Source: MGIIa-L3 sp11892u
GTDB taxonomy: Archaea > Thermoplasmatota > Poseidoniia > Poseidoniales > Poseidoniaceae
Direction of reading: 5' to 3'
Assembly: GCA_965659685.1 (NCBI GenBank)
Contig: CBFHXB010000005.1
Location: forward strand, 1 to 64,000
DNA: 64,000 bases
The notes under the pieces are model-generated. The model searched no databases. It was given only the letters and a program-made list of their open reading frames with translations, and was not told the DNA's origin. The position numbers were made by a program, and so were the translations under genes. Of this stretch, positions 24,654 to 32,810 are shown piece after piece. Position 1 is the first letter of the stretch; every line of letters starts with the position of its first letter.

Positions 24654-25916
24654 GTGGACCACGACATCTTCTTCTCCATCTCCCACACGCCGGACCACAC
24701 CGGAACGATGCCCAGCGAAGCCGTGATGTTCGAGCATTACCTCGACCAGCTCCGCTTGGCCGACGAGTTGGGCTTCGGGGTGGCATGGGTGGCGCAGGCT
24801 CACCTGTCCACCGAGGTTCAGAAACGCAACAGCCGCCCCGTGGTGCCGCATTGGCCCGGTGAAGTCGGCCTGTGCACTGACTTCCCGCAATTGGCCCTGG
24901 AATCCTTCCGCGCCACCAAGCGGATCGACCTTGGCAGCGCCGTCCTGTCCATCCTTGCCTCGGGCGGTCCAATCGCCCAAGCCGAGCGCATCGCGAACAC
25001 CCTGACCCATCTGGAACGCATCGACGCCGGTGGACAACGACGCCTCCACATCGGCTTCGCCTCCGGGCGGTTCGAGTTCATGGCGCGCCCCTACGGCATC
25101 GATGCCCGCGACGAGGTGGAGCGGGCGGCGTGGCCCGCACTTCGCGGCCAGATCTTCCTTGAAGCCGCCACGGTCTTCCTTCGTCTGCTGAACGGCGAGG
25201 TCGTCAACAGCGAGGAAGCACGCCCAACCGTGCTGAGCCGTGCCTTGTTCCGCAGCGACGAAGATTGGGAGAGGGTGCAGGCCGCCGCCGTTGAACGGGA
25301 CCTGCTCTCGGCCCCTCCCGAGACGATCGACGTGGCCCCGCGCTACGTCTTCGAGGACCTCTGCATCGTACCGAGGCACCCTCCACGGGATCGTCTTGTG
25401 CTGGTCGCCGGCACGCATGACCCAAAAGCCCAGGTGGAACTCAACACGCTCGCCCCCGTTCGTGTGTTCAACCTCTCCATCACCTCACCCGACATCATCG
25501 AAGCCACGCACGAACGCATGCGCGGTTGCTTCCATCCAGAGGGAGGCGCATGGGAGCGCGGGCACATGCCGCGCACCGTTTTCGTGTTCCTCAACCACGA
25601 AGAAGGGCTGTCCATGGAAGCACGCCGCGCCGCAGCGAATCAGGAGGCTGAGGCAGCACTCGCGGCCTACTGGACCGCGCTTGAGGGCACCCTTGACCCA
25701 AGCAAGGTCAGCCGCGCAACGGACAACGCGCTGGTTGGAAACGTCGACGACGTGGTGGAACAATTGCTCGAGCGCTTCCACCCCGAAGACAGGGTCATGG
25801 CTTGGTTCGATTTCTTCAACCACGACAACGAGCGGGTCAAGCGCAACATGCACGCATACATGACCGAAGTCGTCCCTCGTGTGGAAGCTCGCCTTCAGAA
25901 GGAGGGCACGGCATGA
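24654..25916 (+). CDS. LLM-class flavin-dependent monooxygenase
   Basis: About 420 residues from the GTG at 24654, preceded by gggtgagg; a GTG at 24609 is the longer alternative. It has the luciferase-like TIM-barrel pattern: FEHYLDQLRLADELGFGVAWVAQ at the start (strand-helix 1 of the bacterial luciferase family), LGSAVLSILASGGPIAQAERI with the typical cis-peptide region, then the long C-terminal half. These enzymes use FMNH2 and O2 to oxidise varied substrates. Its stop codon overlaps the next gene's ATG (ATGA), and that gene overlaps the ALDH in the same way, so the three are a tight operon. Confidence 0.88.
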   Translation: MDHDIFFSISHTPDHTGTMPSEAVMFEHYLDQLRLADELGFGVAWVAQAHLSTEVQKRNSRPVVPHWPGEVGLCTDFPQLALESFRATKRIDLGSAVLSILASGGPIAQAERIANTLTHLERIDAGGQRRLHIGFASGRFEFMARPYGIDARDEVERAAWPALRGQIFLEAATVFLRLLNGEVVNSEEARPTVLSRALFRSDEDWERVQAAAVERDLLSAPPETIDVAPRYVFEDLCIVPRHPPRDRLVLVAGTHDPKAQVELNTLAPVRVFNLSITSPDIIEATHERMRGCFHPEGGAWERGHMPRTVFVFLNHEEGLSMEARRAAANQEAEAALAAYWTALEGTLDPSKVSRATDNALVGNVDDVVEQLLERFHPEDRVMAWFDFFNHDNERVKRNMHAYMTEVVPRVEARLQKEGTA

Positions 25917-27019
25917 GCCACGACGGCTCCGCCGTGGCACCGGGCCTGCCCGGCTCAAACCTCTACCCGAATTCACCGCTCGGGGAACAGGTCGAAGGCG
26001 TCCCAACCGGGCGTGACGTGGAGTGGGAGCCCCTTGTGGACTACCGCAGGAACGGTGTCTCGGAAACGACGATCCATGGCGCCGTTGCGTGGGCTCACGG
26101 CACCGAAGTCATCCACTCCTTTGGTGGCAACGTGCTGTGCTACGGACGTTCGATGATGAAGCCCTTCATGCTCAAGGCCTTCGTCGAAGAACTCGAGACC
26201 TGCACGTGGGAACAGAAGGCCATCGCGGTCGCCAGCCACAACGGCGACACGGAGCACGTGGCCGCAGCTCAATCCCTTCTCAACCAATCGGAATGGCCGT
26301 TGATGCTCACGCCCTTGGACGTCCCGTTGATCCAATTCGGCCGCCAAGTCCGACGGCCGAGGCGTTGGTACCACACCTGCTCGGGCGAGCACGCGGCCAT
26401 CCTCCGCGGATGCCGAGCCAAGGGATGGAACCGTGCCGGCTACACGCTCCCAACCCACGAGGTCTTCCATGCCTACATGGACCAACTCCGTCGTTTCCTT
26501 GGCGAAGACTGGACGCCACTCCGCATCGCCAAGGACGGCTGTGGCCTTCCGACCGTGTCAAACACCGTGGCCGAATTGGCTCAGATTTACGCGGGGCTGG
26601 TCACCGACCGCCACGAGGATTGGATCTGGGAAGCGATGTGCCGCCATCCGGACTTGGTGGGAGGATTCAACCGACTGGATTCGACGATCATCAAGGCCGG
26701 TGCGGGCGAGGTCATCGCCAAGGAGGGGGCCGACGGCTTGCTCGGCTTGGCCATCGCCCATCCTGATTACCCCAAGGGCCTCGGTTTGGTCATCAAAATC
26801 GCCCACGGATGGAACGCTCAAGCCACGTGGTACATCGCCCGCGCCGTGCTCGGTGTGCTCGGCATCGAACTGCGCAACCCCTACCCGCTTCACCGCCAGA
26901 AGGCCTTCGTGGTCCCTGGCATCGTACCGCCTGAACTGGTTCCACGTCTCGACGACGTCCCCACCTGGGACGAATGGGACCCGGACACCGATCGCTGGCT
27001 CTACGACGTGGAGGCATGA
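25913..27019 (+). CDS. Asparaginase II family (PF06089-type) amidohydrolase
   Basis: A 368-residue protein of the Rhizobium etli type II asparaginase family, unrelated to the bacterial/GatD asparaginase fold. Family motifs seen: RSMMKPF (the SxxK catalytic pair), ASHNGDTEH, CSGEHAAIL (active-site Cys and His) and DGCGLPTVS. The family hydrolyses asparagine to aspartate and ammonia, though the true substrate can differ. Being locked by 4-bp overlaps between an LLM monooxygenase and a 2-aminomuconate-semialdehyde-dehydrogenase-like ALDH makes an amide intermediate of that pathway a plausible target; this is inference. Confidence 0.87.
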   Translation: MSHDGSAVAPGLPGSNLYPNSPLGEQVEGVPTGRDVEWEPLVDYRRNGVSETTIHGAVAWAHGTEVIHSFGGNVLCYGRSMMKPFMLKAFVEELETCTWEQKAIAVASHNGDTEHVAAAQSLLNQSEWPLMLTPLDVPLIQFGRQVRRPRRWYHTCSGEHAAILRGCRAKGWNRAGYTLPTHEVFHAYMDQLRRFLGEDWTPLRIAKDGCGLPTVSNTVAELAQIYAGLVTDRHEDWIWEAMCRHPDLVGGFNRLDSTIIKAGAGEVIAKEGADGLLGLAIAHPDYPKGLGLVIKIAHGWNAQATWYIARAVLGVLGIELRNPYPLHRQKAFVVPGIVPPELVPRLDDVPTWDEWDPDTDRWLYDVEA

Positions 27020-28431
27020 CCATGCCCGAGCCCATCCACGTGTTGAACGCCATCGGCGGCACGTGGGCCGAATCTCACAGCGGCCTGCGGATGGACGACG
27101 TGGGTCCAAAGGACGGGACCGTGGTGGCCACCTTGCCACGCTCCAACGCCGAAGACGTGGACGCCGCAGTCGAGGCGGCGGAAGCCGCTCAACCCGCGTG
27201 GGGTGCACGTTCCATCGCCGACCGGGCGGACATGCTCGACCGGATCGCGGACGTCATGGAGGCCAACGCCGACGCCCTCGCAGAATTGGAAGCCCTCGAC
27301 ACCGGCAAGCCTTGGGAGGTCGCCCGCCATGTGGACATCGACCGGTGCATCCGGAACTTCCGTTTCTTTGCCGACCTCGGTCGCCACAGCACCGCCCAAA
27401 CCTTCGCCATGGACGACGCCATGAACCACGTCGTCCGAAAGCCGGTGGGCGTCGTTGGCCTGATTTCACCGTGGAACCTGCCGCTCTACCTTCTGACCTG
27501 GAAGGTCGCTCCGGCCTTGCTGATGGGCAACGCCATCGTGGCCAAGCCCTCGGAGATCACCCCCCTGACGGCGCACCGCTTCTGCGCCCTTGCGCAGGAA
27601 GCCGGTTTGCCCGACGGCTTGCTGAACGTCCTTCACGGACTGGGTCCCGAGGTCGGCCAGCCGATCGTCGAACACCCGCGCATTGCCGCGATTTCATTCA
27701 CCGGCGGGACCGCAACAGGTCGAATTGTGGCCGCTACCGCGGCACCGATGTTCAAGAAACTCAGCCTGGAACTTGGCGGCAAGAACGCCACCGTCGTGCT
27801 CGAAGACGCCGACCTCGACACCGTCGTCCCCGGCGTGGTTCGAGCAGGCTTCCTCAACTCGGGGCAGATTTGCCTGTGCGGTTCGCGCATCCTCGTGCAC
27901 CGCGCCCTGTACGATGCATTTCTCCCCCGTTTCGTGGAGGCCGTGGACGCCTTCGGCATCGGCCCGGTCATTTCCTCCGCCCACCGGGACAAGGTCGAGG
28001 GCTACCTCAAGCTCGCCGTCGAGGAAGGGGGAACCGTGCTCACCGGTGGCCAACGTGGCCCTGGAGATGGCTTCCACCTGAGCCCTGCGGTCGTCGCAAA
28101 CCTGCCGCCCGACAGCCGCTGCGCCACCGAGGAAATCTTCGGACCCGTCGTGACCTTGCACCCCTTTGACACCGAAGAGGAAGCGCTCGCCATCGCCAAC
28201 GGCACCGAATACGGCTTGGCCGGTTCGGTGTGGACCAACGACGCCGAGCGAGGCCGTCGTTTCGCGGAGCGAATGGAGACCGGCATGGTCTGGGTGAACA
28301 CCTGGTTGCACCGTGACCTCCGCGTCCCCTTCGGCGGCGTGAAGCATTCCGGCGTGGGCCGTGAAGGAGGCGAATGGAGCCTCGGTTTCTTTTCAGAAGC
28401 GGTCAACATTTGCGTTGCAAACCGGCCCTGA
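27016..28431 (+). CDS. amnC: Aldehyde dehydrogenase, 2-aminomuconate-semialdehyde dehydrogenase-like
   Basis: A 471-residue ALDH superfamily enzyme. Motifs: SPWNLPLYLLTWKVAPALL (catalytic Asn), AISFTGGTATGRIVAATAAP (cofactor loop), LELGGKN (general-base Glu) and NSGQICLCGSRI (catalytic Cys). The exact wording of these motifs is that of the 2-hydroxymuconate/2-aminomuconate semialdehyde dehydrogenase group (AmnC/NbaE, XylG) rather than generic ALDHs. It would oxidise 2-aminomuconate-6-semialdehyde to 2-aminomuconate with NAD. The choice between amino- and hydroxy-substrate rests on the aminophenol dioxygenase genes 2 kb downstream. The start ATG overlaps the preceding stop. Confidence 0.85.
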   Translation: MTMPEPIHVLNAIGGTWAESHSGLRMDDVGPKDGTVVATLPRSNAEDVDAAVEAAEAAQPAWGARSIADRADMLDRIADVMEANADALAELEALDTGKPWEVARHVDIDRCIRNFRFFADLGRHSTAQTFAMDDAMNHVVRKPVGVVGLISPWNLPLYLLTWKVAPALLMGNAIVAKPSEITPLTAHRFCALAQEAGLPDGLLNVLHGLGPEVGQPIVEHPRIAAISFTGGTATGRIVAATAAPMFKKLSLELGGKNATVVLEDADLDTVVPGVVRAGFLNSGQICLCGSRILVHRALYDAFLPRFVEAVDAFGIGPVISSAHRDKVEGYLKLAVEEGGTVLTGGQRGPGDGFHLSPAVVANLPPDSRCATEEIFGPVVTLHPFDTEEEALAIANGTEYGLAGSVWTNDAERGRRFAERMETGMVWVNTWLHRDLRVPFGGVKHSGVGREGGEWSLGFFSEAVNICVANRP

Positions 28432-28484
28432 ACGCAGGGGTGGCTTGAAGTCTGAGACCACGCACGTCGGTGCGGGTTCCCACC

Positions 28485-29306
28485 ATGTCCGTTCACGCCG
28501 AGGCCCGTAAGGTCACGACCCACACGCTTCAGGAAATGAAGCGAGCTGGCGAACCCATCACCATGCTCACCGCCTACGACTACTCCTTGGCCAAGTTGGT
28601 CGACGCCGCAGGCGTTGACGTCATCTTGGTCGGCGATTCTGCTTCGAACGTCATGGCCGGTCAAGTGACGACGGTCCCGATCACCCTCGAGCACATGATC
28701 TACCACGCGCAGTGCGTGCAGCGTGCCGTTGATCGCGCCCTCATCGTCGTCGACCTGCCGTTTGGTTCCTACCAAGGCAACTCCAAGCAAGCCCTCGACT
28801 CGTCCATCCGCATCATGAAGGAAGCCGAGGCGCATGCGGTCAAGTTGGAAGGCGGTTCGGAAGTCGTCGAAAGCATCCGTCGCATCCTTACCGCCGGCAT
28901 CCCCGTGATGGGACACCTCGGATTGACGCCCCAGTCCATCTACAAGTTTGGAACCTACACGGTCCGAGCCAAGGAAGACGAAGAGGCGGAGAAATTGCTG
29001 GCCGACGCCCGCCTCCTCGAAGAAGCTGGATGCTTTGCGTTGGTGCTGGAAAAAATCCCTCGCGAACTCGCGGCCCGGGTGGCGAAGGAAGTCTCCATTC
29101 CCGTCATCGGCATTGGCGCAGGGCCCGACGTGGACGGTCAGGTGCTGGTCCTTCACGACATGCTGGGCATCACCATGGATTTCTCTCCGCGCTTCCTCCG
29201 GCGCTACCTGAACCTCGCAGAGGCGATCGACGGTGCGGTGAAGTCCTATTGCGCGGACGTGCGGTCGAAGGATTTCCCCAACGAAGAGGAATCCTACTCT
29301 TCCTGA
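28485..29306 (+). CDS. panB: 3-methyl-2-oxobutanoate hydroxymethyltransferase
   Basis: A 273-residue TIM-barrel enzyme from the ATG at 28485 (a GTG at 28470 is also in frame). Family motifs: MLTAYDYSLAKLVDAAGVD, VGDSASNVMAG, VVDLPFGSY, VKLEGG, GHLGLTPQS and GIGAGPDVDGQVLV. It makes ketopantoate for coenzyme A using 5,10-methylene-tetrahydrofolate, so it implies folate in this archaeon. It lies 53 bp after the ALDH, probably in the same transcript. Its last 13 bp overlap the convergent GtrA gene. Confidence 0.94.
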   Translation: MSVHAEARKVTTHTLQEMKRAGEPITMLTAYDYSLAKLVDAAGVDVILVGDSASNVMAGQVTTVPITLEHMIYHAQCVQRAVDRALIVVDLPFGSYQGNSKQALDSSIRIMKEAEAHAVKLEGGSEVVESIRRILTAGIPVMGHLGLTPQSIYKFGTYTVRAKEDEEAEKLLADARLLEEAGCFALVLEKIPRELAARVAKEVSIPVIGIGAGPDVDGQVLVLHDMLGITMDFSPRFLRRYLNLAEAIDGAVKSYCADVRSKDFPNEEESYSS

Positions 29307-29755
29307 GCACGAGCCAAGCGCACGGCCCGGTCGTGGCGGAAGATGACCGTCCGGTTGAGCACCCACTGCGTCAGGCCCCATGCACCGGTGTTGACCACGG
29401 TGGCGAACCACAGGTACCACACCGTGAATTCAAGGATCAGGCCAAAGGTGGCCGATGAGCCAAGGAAGGCCATGGTGTAAATCGGCAAGGCCGTGGATGC
29501 AGAGTAGGCCAGATTGGTGGACGGCATGAACGTGAACGCGCGATGCACCCCGTGTGCAACGACGCTGGAAGCCATCCATGAGATGCCCCAGACCACCGCC
29601 CATGCTTCGGATTCCTCGCGGGTCACGTCACCCAGCCAGCCGAGGGCCACCAGCATGATCGCAAAGATGCCGGTGTTGAACAGGCCAGCGACGGCGTACC
29701 GAAGCAGGCTCCCTCGAGGAGCAAGGCCATCGAACCATGCCGGGGCCTGCACCAT
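29294..29755 (-). CDS. GtrA-like membrane protein
   Basis: 153 residues with four hydrophobic segments. It opens with RYAVAGLFNTGIFAIML, typical of the GtrA/DPMS family, and ends with NTGAWGLTQWVLNRTVIFR, matching the family's second-half WxxNRxxxFR pattern. GtrA proteins help move polyprenyl-linked sugars across the membrane. It overlaps panB at the 3' end by 13 bp and sits with one other membrane gene on the minus strand between the two halves of the aminophenol-type cluster. Confidence 0.82.
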   Translation of the reverse strand: MVQAPAWFDGLAPRGSLLRYAVAGLFNTGIFAIMLVALGWLGDVTREESEAWAVVWGISWMASSVVAHGVHRAFTFMPSTNLAYSASTALPIYTMAFLGSSATFGLILEFTVWYLWFATVVNTGAWGLTQWVLNRTVIFRHDRAVRLARAQEE

Positions 29756-29800
29756 GCGTCCACATGGTCAGGCGACACATGAACATGACATACGGTAAGT

Positions 29801-30316
29801 TCAGGACCAACCGTAGCCCAGGATGCCCCCGAGCAGGGCACCAACACCGACGCCCATCATGTGCCAAATGGCAAGCCTGAACGGCGGCTTGGGGCCCATC
29901 GACCAAGCCGACGTGATGCTCATCCAAAGCACCCCAAGCACGTAACCGCCGCACAGCAAGGCCTGGGGACCGGGGATGGTCCAAATCAGGCTCAGCGGAA
30001 GACCGACCGCCGCCCATCCGGTGCCGTATTCCCACCACTCCTCCATGGGCCGCCGTGCCAACAGGCGATGCGCCACGGGCGAGAGGAGCAACGAAGCCAG
30101 CAAGGCGCCGTGCACAGGATTTGGCATCTGCGTCGGACCCAGCATGGGGGTGACGAAGACTTGCCACAGCGTGCCCACGACCGCGCCAAAGACGAGCGGA
30201 ATCATGGCGTGCATCAGCACGCGCTGGCGTGCTGCGCGGCCATCTGTGGGCGAGACGGCGACGACCGGCCCCTCGTCGATGCCCGGTTCCGCGTCCGGTT
30301 CGGCCCCGCCGTCCAT
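29801..30316 (-). CDS. Small polytopic membrane protein, unknown function
   Basis: 171 residues. A hydrophilic, acidic N-terminus (about 1-33) is followed by about four to five membrane helices (MIPLVFGAVVGTLWQVF, GALLASLLLSPVAHRLL, AAVGLPLSLIW, LLCGGYVLGVLWMSI, MMGVGVGALLGGILGYGW). No family recognised. It is divergent from the dioxygenase beta gene at 30399, sharing an 82-bp promoter region. Confidence 0.65.
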   Translation of the reverse strand: MDGGAEPDAEPGIDEGPVVAVSPTDGRAARQRVLMHAMIPLVFGAVVGTLWQVFVTPMLGPTQMPNPVHGALLASLLLSPVAHRLLARRPMEEWWEYGTGWAAVGLPLSLIWTIPGPQALLCGGYVLGVLWMSITSAWSMGPKPPFRLAIWHMMGVGVGALLGGILGYGWS

Positions 30317-30370
30317 GCCTCATGGGACAGGCTTGGAGGTTTCAGGATTGAGGCGAGCGCACGGTGAGGC

Positions 30371-30376
30371 TCATAG
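30371..30376 (+). promoter_or_regulatory. Predicted TATA element of the aminophenol dioxygenase operon
   Basis: The sequence tcatag begins 28 bp before the ATG at 30399, the spacing expected for a leaderless transcript. Inferred from position only. Confidence 0.4.
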
Positions 30377-30398
30377 GGCGGAAGCGAGACCTCCCACC

Positions 30399-31301
30399 AT
30401 GGGCGGCGGACAGATTGTGGCGGGATGCCTTGCGCCTCACCCTCCTCACCTCGTCTACGCAGAGAACCCGCCCCAGAACGAACCAGGTTCGGAGGGCGGC
30501 TGGGAACAACTGCGCTGGGGCTACGATCGCTTGCGCGCCAGCCTTGCCGAAGTCGAGCACGACGTCGTGGTCATCCTTTCCCCGCACTGGCAGACCTACG
30601 TCGGCACCCACGTGCTCGGTTTGCCACGGTTCGAAGGCTTCTCCGTTGACCCGGTCTTTCCCAACCTGTTCCGCTACACCTACGACCTCACCGTCGACCT
30701 TGACCTCGCGGAAGGCATCCACGCGGAAGCCTTGGCCGCAGGCCTCGACGCGCACATGATGCGGAACCCGGACTTCCGGGTGGACTACGGGACCATCACC
30801 ACCGCTCACCTGACCGACCCCAACTGGTCCAAGCCGCTGGTGGTCATCTCGAGCAACCGCAGCCGCTCCTACTACTCCGTGGAAGTCATGCAGGAAATGA
30901 TGGCAGAACTCGGCCGTGCGACCAAGAAGGCCATCGAGGCGAGCGGAAAGCGTGCTGTCGTCCTCGCCAGCAACTCCCTCTCTCACCGCCACTTCACCAC
31001 GGAACCCGAGGTGCCCGAGGACATGAGCCACGAGCACATCACCAGCCACGCCATGCACCTGTGGGACATGCGGATGATCGACCACATGGTCAACGGACGC
31101 GCCAAGCAATTGCTCGACGAGATGCCAGAGTTCACCGAACAAGCCATCGCAGAAACGGACGGGGGCGCGCTGACGTGGCTGCTCCATGCCCTGGACCTGC
31201 CTGAATACAAGGCCACGCTTCACGGATACGGCACCGTCATCGGCACCGGCAACGCGATCGTGGAATGGCCGGCTTGGCGCCACAAGGAGGGCACGGCATG
31301 A
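30399..31301 (+). CDS. amnB: 2-aminophenol 1,6-dioxygenase beta (catalytic) subunit-like, LigB family
   Basis: 300 residues of the class III (LigB) extradiol dioxygenase fold. The start GCLAPHPPHLVYAENPPQNE and later motifs SPHWQTYVGTH, NPDFRVDYGTITT, LASNSLSHRHF and GYGTVIGTGNA match the AmnB subfamily closely. The expected Fe(II) ligands are in place: His14, His63 and Glu252. Family members open the ring of 2-aminophenol to 2-aminomuconate-6-semialdehyde. The frame is open upstream, but the ATG at 30399 begins exactly at the family N-terminus and sits 28 bp behind a TATA-like tcatag. Its stop overlaps the alpha-subunit gene by 4 bp. Confidence 0.88.
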   Translation: MGGGQIVAGCLAPHPPHLVYAENPPQNEPGSEGGWEQLRWGYDRLRASLAEVEHDVVVILSPHWQTYVGTHVLGLPRFEGFSVDPVFPNLFRYTYDLTVDLDLAEGIHAEALAAGLDAHMMRNPDFRVDYGTITTAHLTDPNWSKPLVVISSNRSRSYYSVEVMQEMMAELGRATKKAIEASGKRAVVLASNSLSHRHFTTEPEVPEDMSHEHITSHAMHLWDMRMIDHMVNGRAKQLLDEMPEFTEQAIAETDGGALTWLLHALDLPEYKATLHGYGTVIGTGNAIVEWPAWRHKEGTA

Positions 31302-32707
31302 GCGTCGTTGCGTCCTTCGTCGTGCCCGTGCACCCGCACCCGCTCCTCGTGCCCGAGGCCAACGAGGGCTACGGCCGCTTGCGTGCCGCCTTTGAGGAGG
31401 CCGCAGCCCGAATCGAAGCCAGCGGCGCTGACCTTCTCGTGGTGTATTCGACGACCTGGCCAAGCATCATTGGCCACCAGATCCAAGCCGACCCAAATCC
31501 GGTGTGGAACCTCGTGGACCACGATTTCCACGACCTCGGAACGATGCACTACGACTTCGACATCGATGCGGACTTCGCGCACGCCTGGCGCGACGCGGCC
31601 GAACGCCGCAACCTGACCGCACGGACGGTGAACTACCACGGATTCCCAATTGACGTCGGCTCGGTGGTGTCCTTGTCCTTGCTGAACCCGGGAAACCGAA
31701 TCCCAGCCGTGATCGTCTCCTCAAACGTCTACGCCAACCGTGCCGAGACCACCGTCTTGGCAAAATCATGCCTCGACGCGGCCAAAGCCGCCGGGAAAAA
31801 GGTGGCCGTCGTGGCCGCCATGTCCCTTTCCAACCGAATGTTCACGCGCCGAATCGAACCCGAGGACGACCGTATCCACTCGCTGAAGGACGACGAATGG
31901 AACAGAAAGATCCTCCAATTCCTTGGCGACGGTCGCCTCGAAGACGTCGGGCAACTCTCCCGGACCATCCACCACCAAATTCGCGTCCAAAAGGTGGTGG
32001 CCTTCAAGCCGATGTGGTTCCTTTCCGCCATGAACGGCCACCGAAACGACCTGACCGGTGAGGTGCTGGCCTACGAGGCCCTCCACGGCGCCGGTGGCGC
32101 CGTCGTTCACCTCGACCCGACCTCCAACGGACAGGGCGACAAGGAATACGACGAGGAAGACGTCGAGGTCTTCGGTGGCGATCGCAACGTCCTGGACACC
32201 GAAACCGACGCCTCGGACGCCGAACCGCCCTCCGGTCCCGCCCAAGCCGCAACCGGTGGACCTGCGTTGTGGGACCCCGTTGAGGGAGAGGATGCGGTCA
32301 ACACCGACACCGCACCAAAGCCGGTCGGCGCCTACCCCCATGCCCGTCGCGTGGGTGACATGCTCTACTTGTCCGGTGTCGGACCACGCCAACCGGGCAC
32401 CAACGCCATCCCTGGCGGCCCGATTCATGACGCGGAAGGTCGACCGTTGAACTACGACATCAAGGCCCAAACCCAAGCGGTGGTCAACAACGTCGAACGG
32501 GTGCTGAAAGAAGCCGGTGGTTCCCTTGAAAACGTCGTCGACGTGACCAGTTTCTTGGTCGACATGGACCGTGATTTTGCAGGCTACAACGAGGTCTGGG
32601 CTGAGACCCTTGGCAAGGTCGGTCCAACACGAACGACGCTGGCCATCCGTTCCCTCCCAACACCCATTGCGGTGGAAATGAAGGTCGTCGCGCACCTTCC
32701 GAAATGA
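31298..32707 (+). CDS. Fusion: 2-aminophenol dioxygenase alpha subunit + RidA-type 2-aminomuconate deaminase
   Basis: 469 residues in one uninterrupted frame. Residues 1-272 are a second LigB-like domain (VNYHGFPIDVGSV, EPEDDRI, KDDEWNRKIL), matching the non-catalytic alpha subunit (AmnA) of 2-aminophenol 1,6-dioxygenase. Residues 273-338 are an acidic, Ala/Pro-rich linker. Residues 339-469 are a RidA (YjgF) domain with AYPHARRVGDMLYLSG, VVDVTSFLVDMDRDFAGYN and GPTRTTLAI (Arg445), as in the 2-aminomuconate deaminase AmnD. In known pathways these are separate genes. The fusion would hold the deaminase next to the ring-cleaving enzyme. The ATG overlaps the amnB stop (ATGA). Confidence 0.87.
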   Translation: MSVVASFVVPVHPHPLLVPEANEGYGRLRAAFEEAAARIEASGADLLVVYSTTWPSIIGHQIQADPNPVWNLVDHDFHDLGTMHYDFDIDADFAHAWRDAAERRNLTARTVNYHGFPIDVGSVVSLSLLNPGNRIPAVIVSSNVYANRAETTVLAKSCLDAAKAAGKKVAVVAAMSLSNRMFTRRIEPEDDRIHSLKDDEWNRKILQFLGDGRLEDVGQLSRTIHHQIRVQKVVAFKPMWFLSAMNGHRNDLTGEVLAYEALHGAGGAVVHLDPTSNGQGDKEYDEEDVEVFGGDRNVLDTETDASDAEPPSGPAQAATGGPALWDPVEGEDAVNTDTAPKPVGAYPHARRVGDMLYLSGVGPRQPGTNAIPGGPIHDAEGRPLNYDIKAQTQAVVNNVERVLKEAGGSLENVVDVTSFLVDMDRDFAGYNEVWAETLGKVGPTRTTLAIRSLPTPIAVEMKVVAHLPK

Positions 32708-32802
32708 CCGGATTCCGACAAAGGTTCTCCATAATGGGACGAGAGTTCAAGCACACCCTCCGGTTCGCCCACCCCACTAGCCTTGCGCTTGTCGGAATCC
32801 GG
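32708..32802. promoter_or_regulatory. Pair of inverted 14-bp sites, each with a palindromic core, flanking the permease promoter
   Basis: CCGGATTCCGACAA at 32708-32721 is repeated as its exact reverse complement at 32789-32802. Each arm contains the 4+1+4 palindrome CGGA-T-TCCG. The two arms bracket a TATA-like ccataatg at 32729-32736; the second arm ends 8 bp before the permease ATG. This looks like two operators for a dimeric regulator around the promoter. A long-loop RNA hairpin (67-nt loop) or a very small inverted-repeat element are the alternatives. Confidence 0.6.
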
Positions 32803-32810
32803 GGATTATC

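Noticed and set aside
26433..28169. Plus-strand open frame of 578 codons overlapping the asparaginase and ALDH genes in another frame
   Set aside because: It is Arg/Pro/Ser-rich, crosses a gene boundary, and the true frames have conserved catalytic motifs.
28002..29420. Minus-strand open frame of 472 codons opposite the ALDH end and panB
   Set aside because: panB and the ALDH are unmistakable on the plus strand, and the minus frame spans both.
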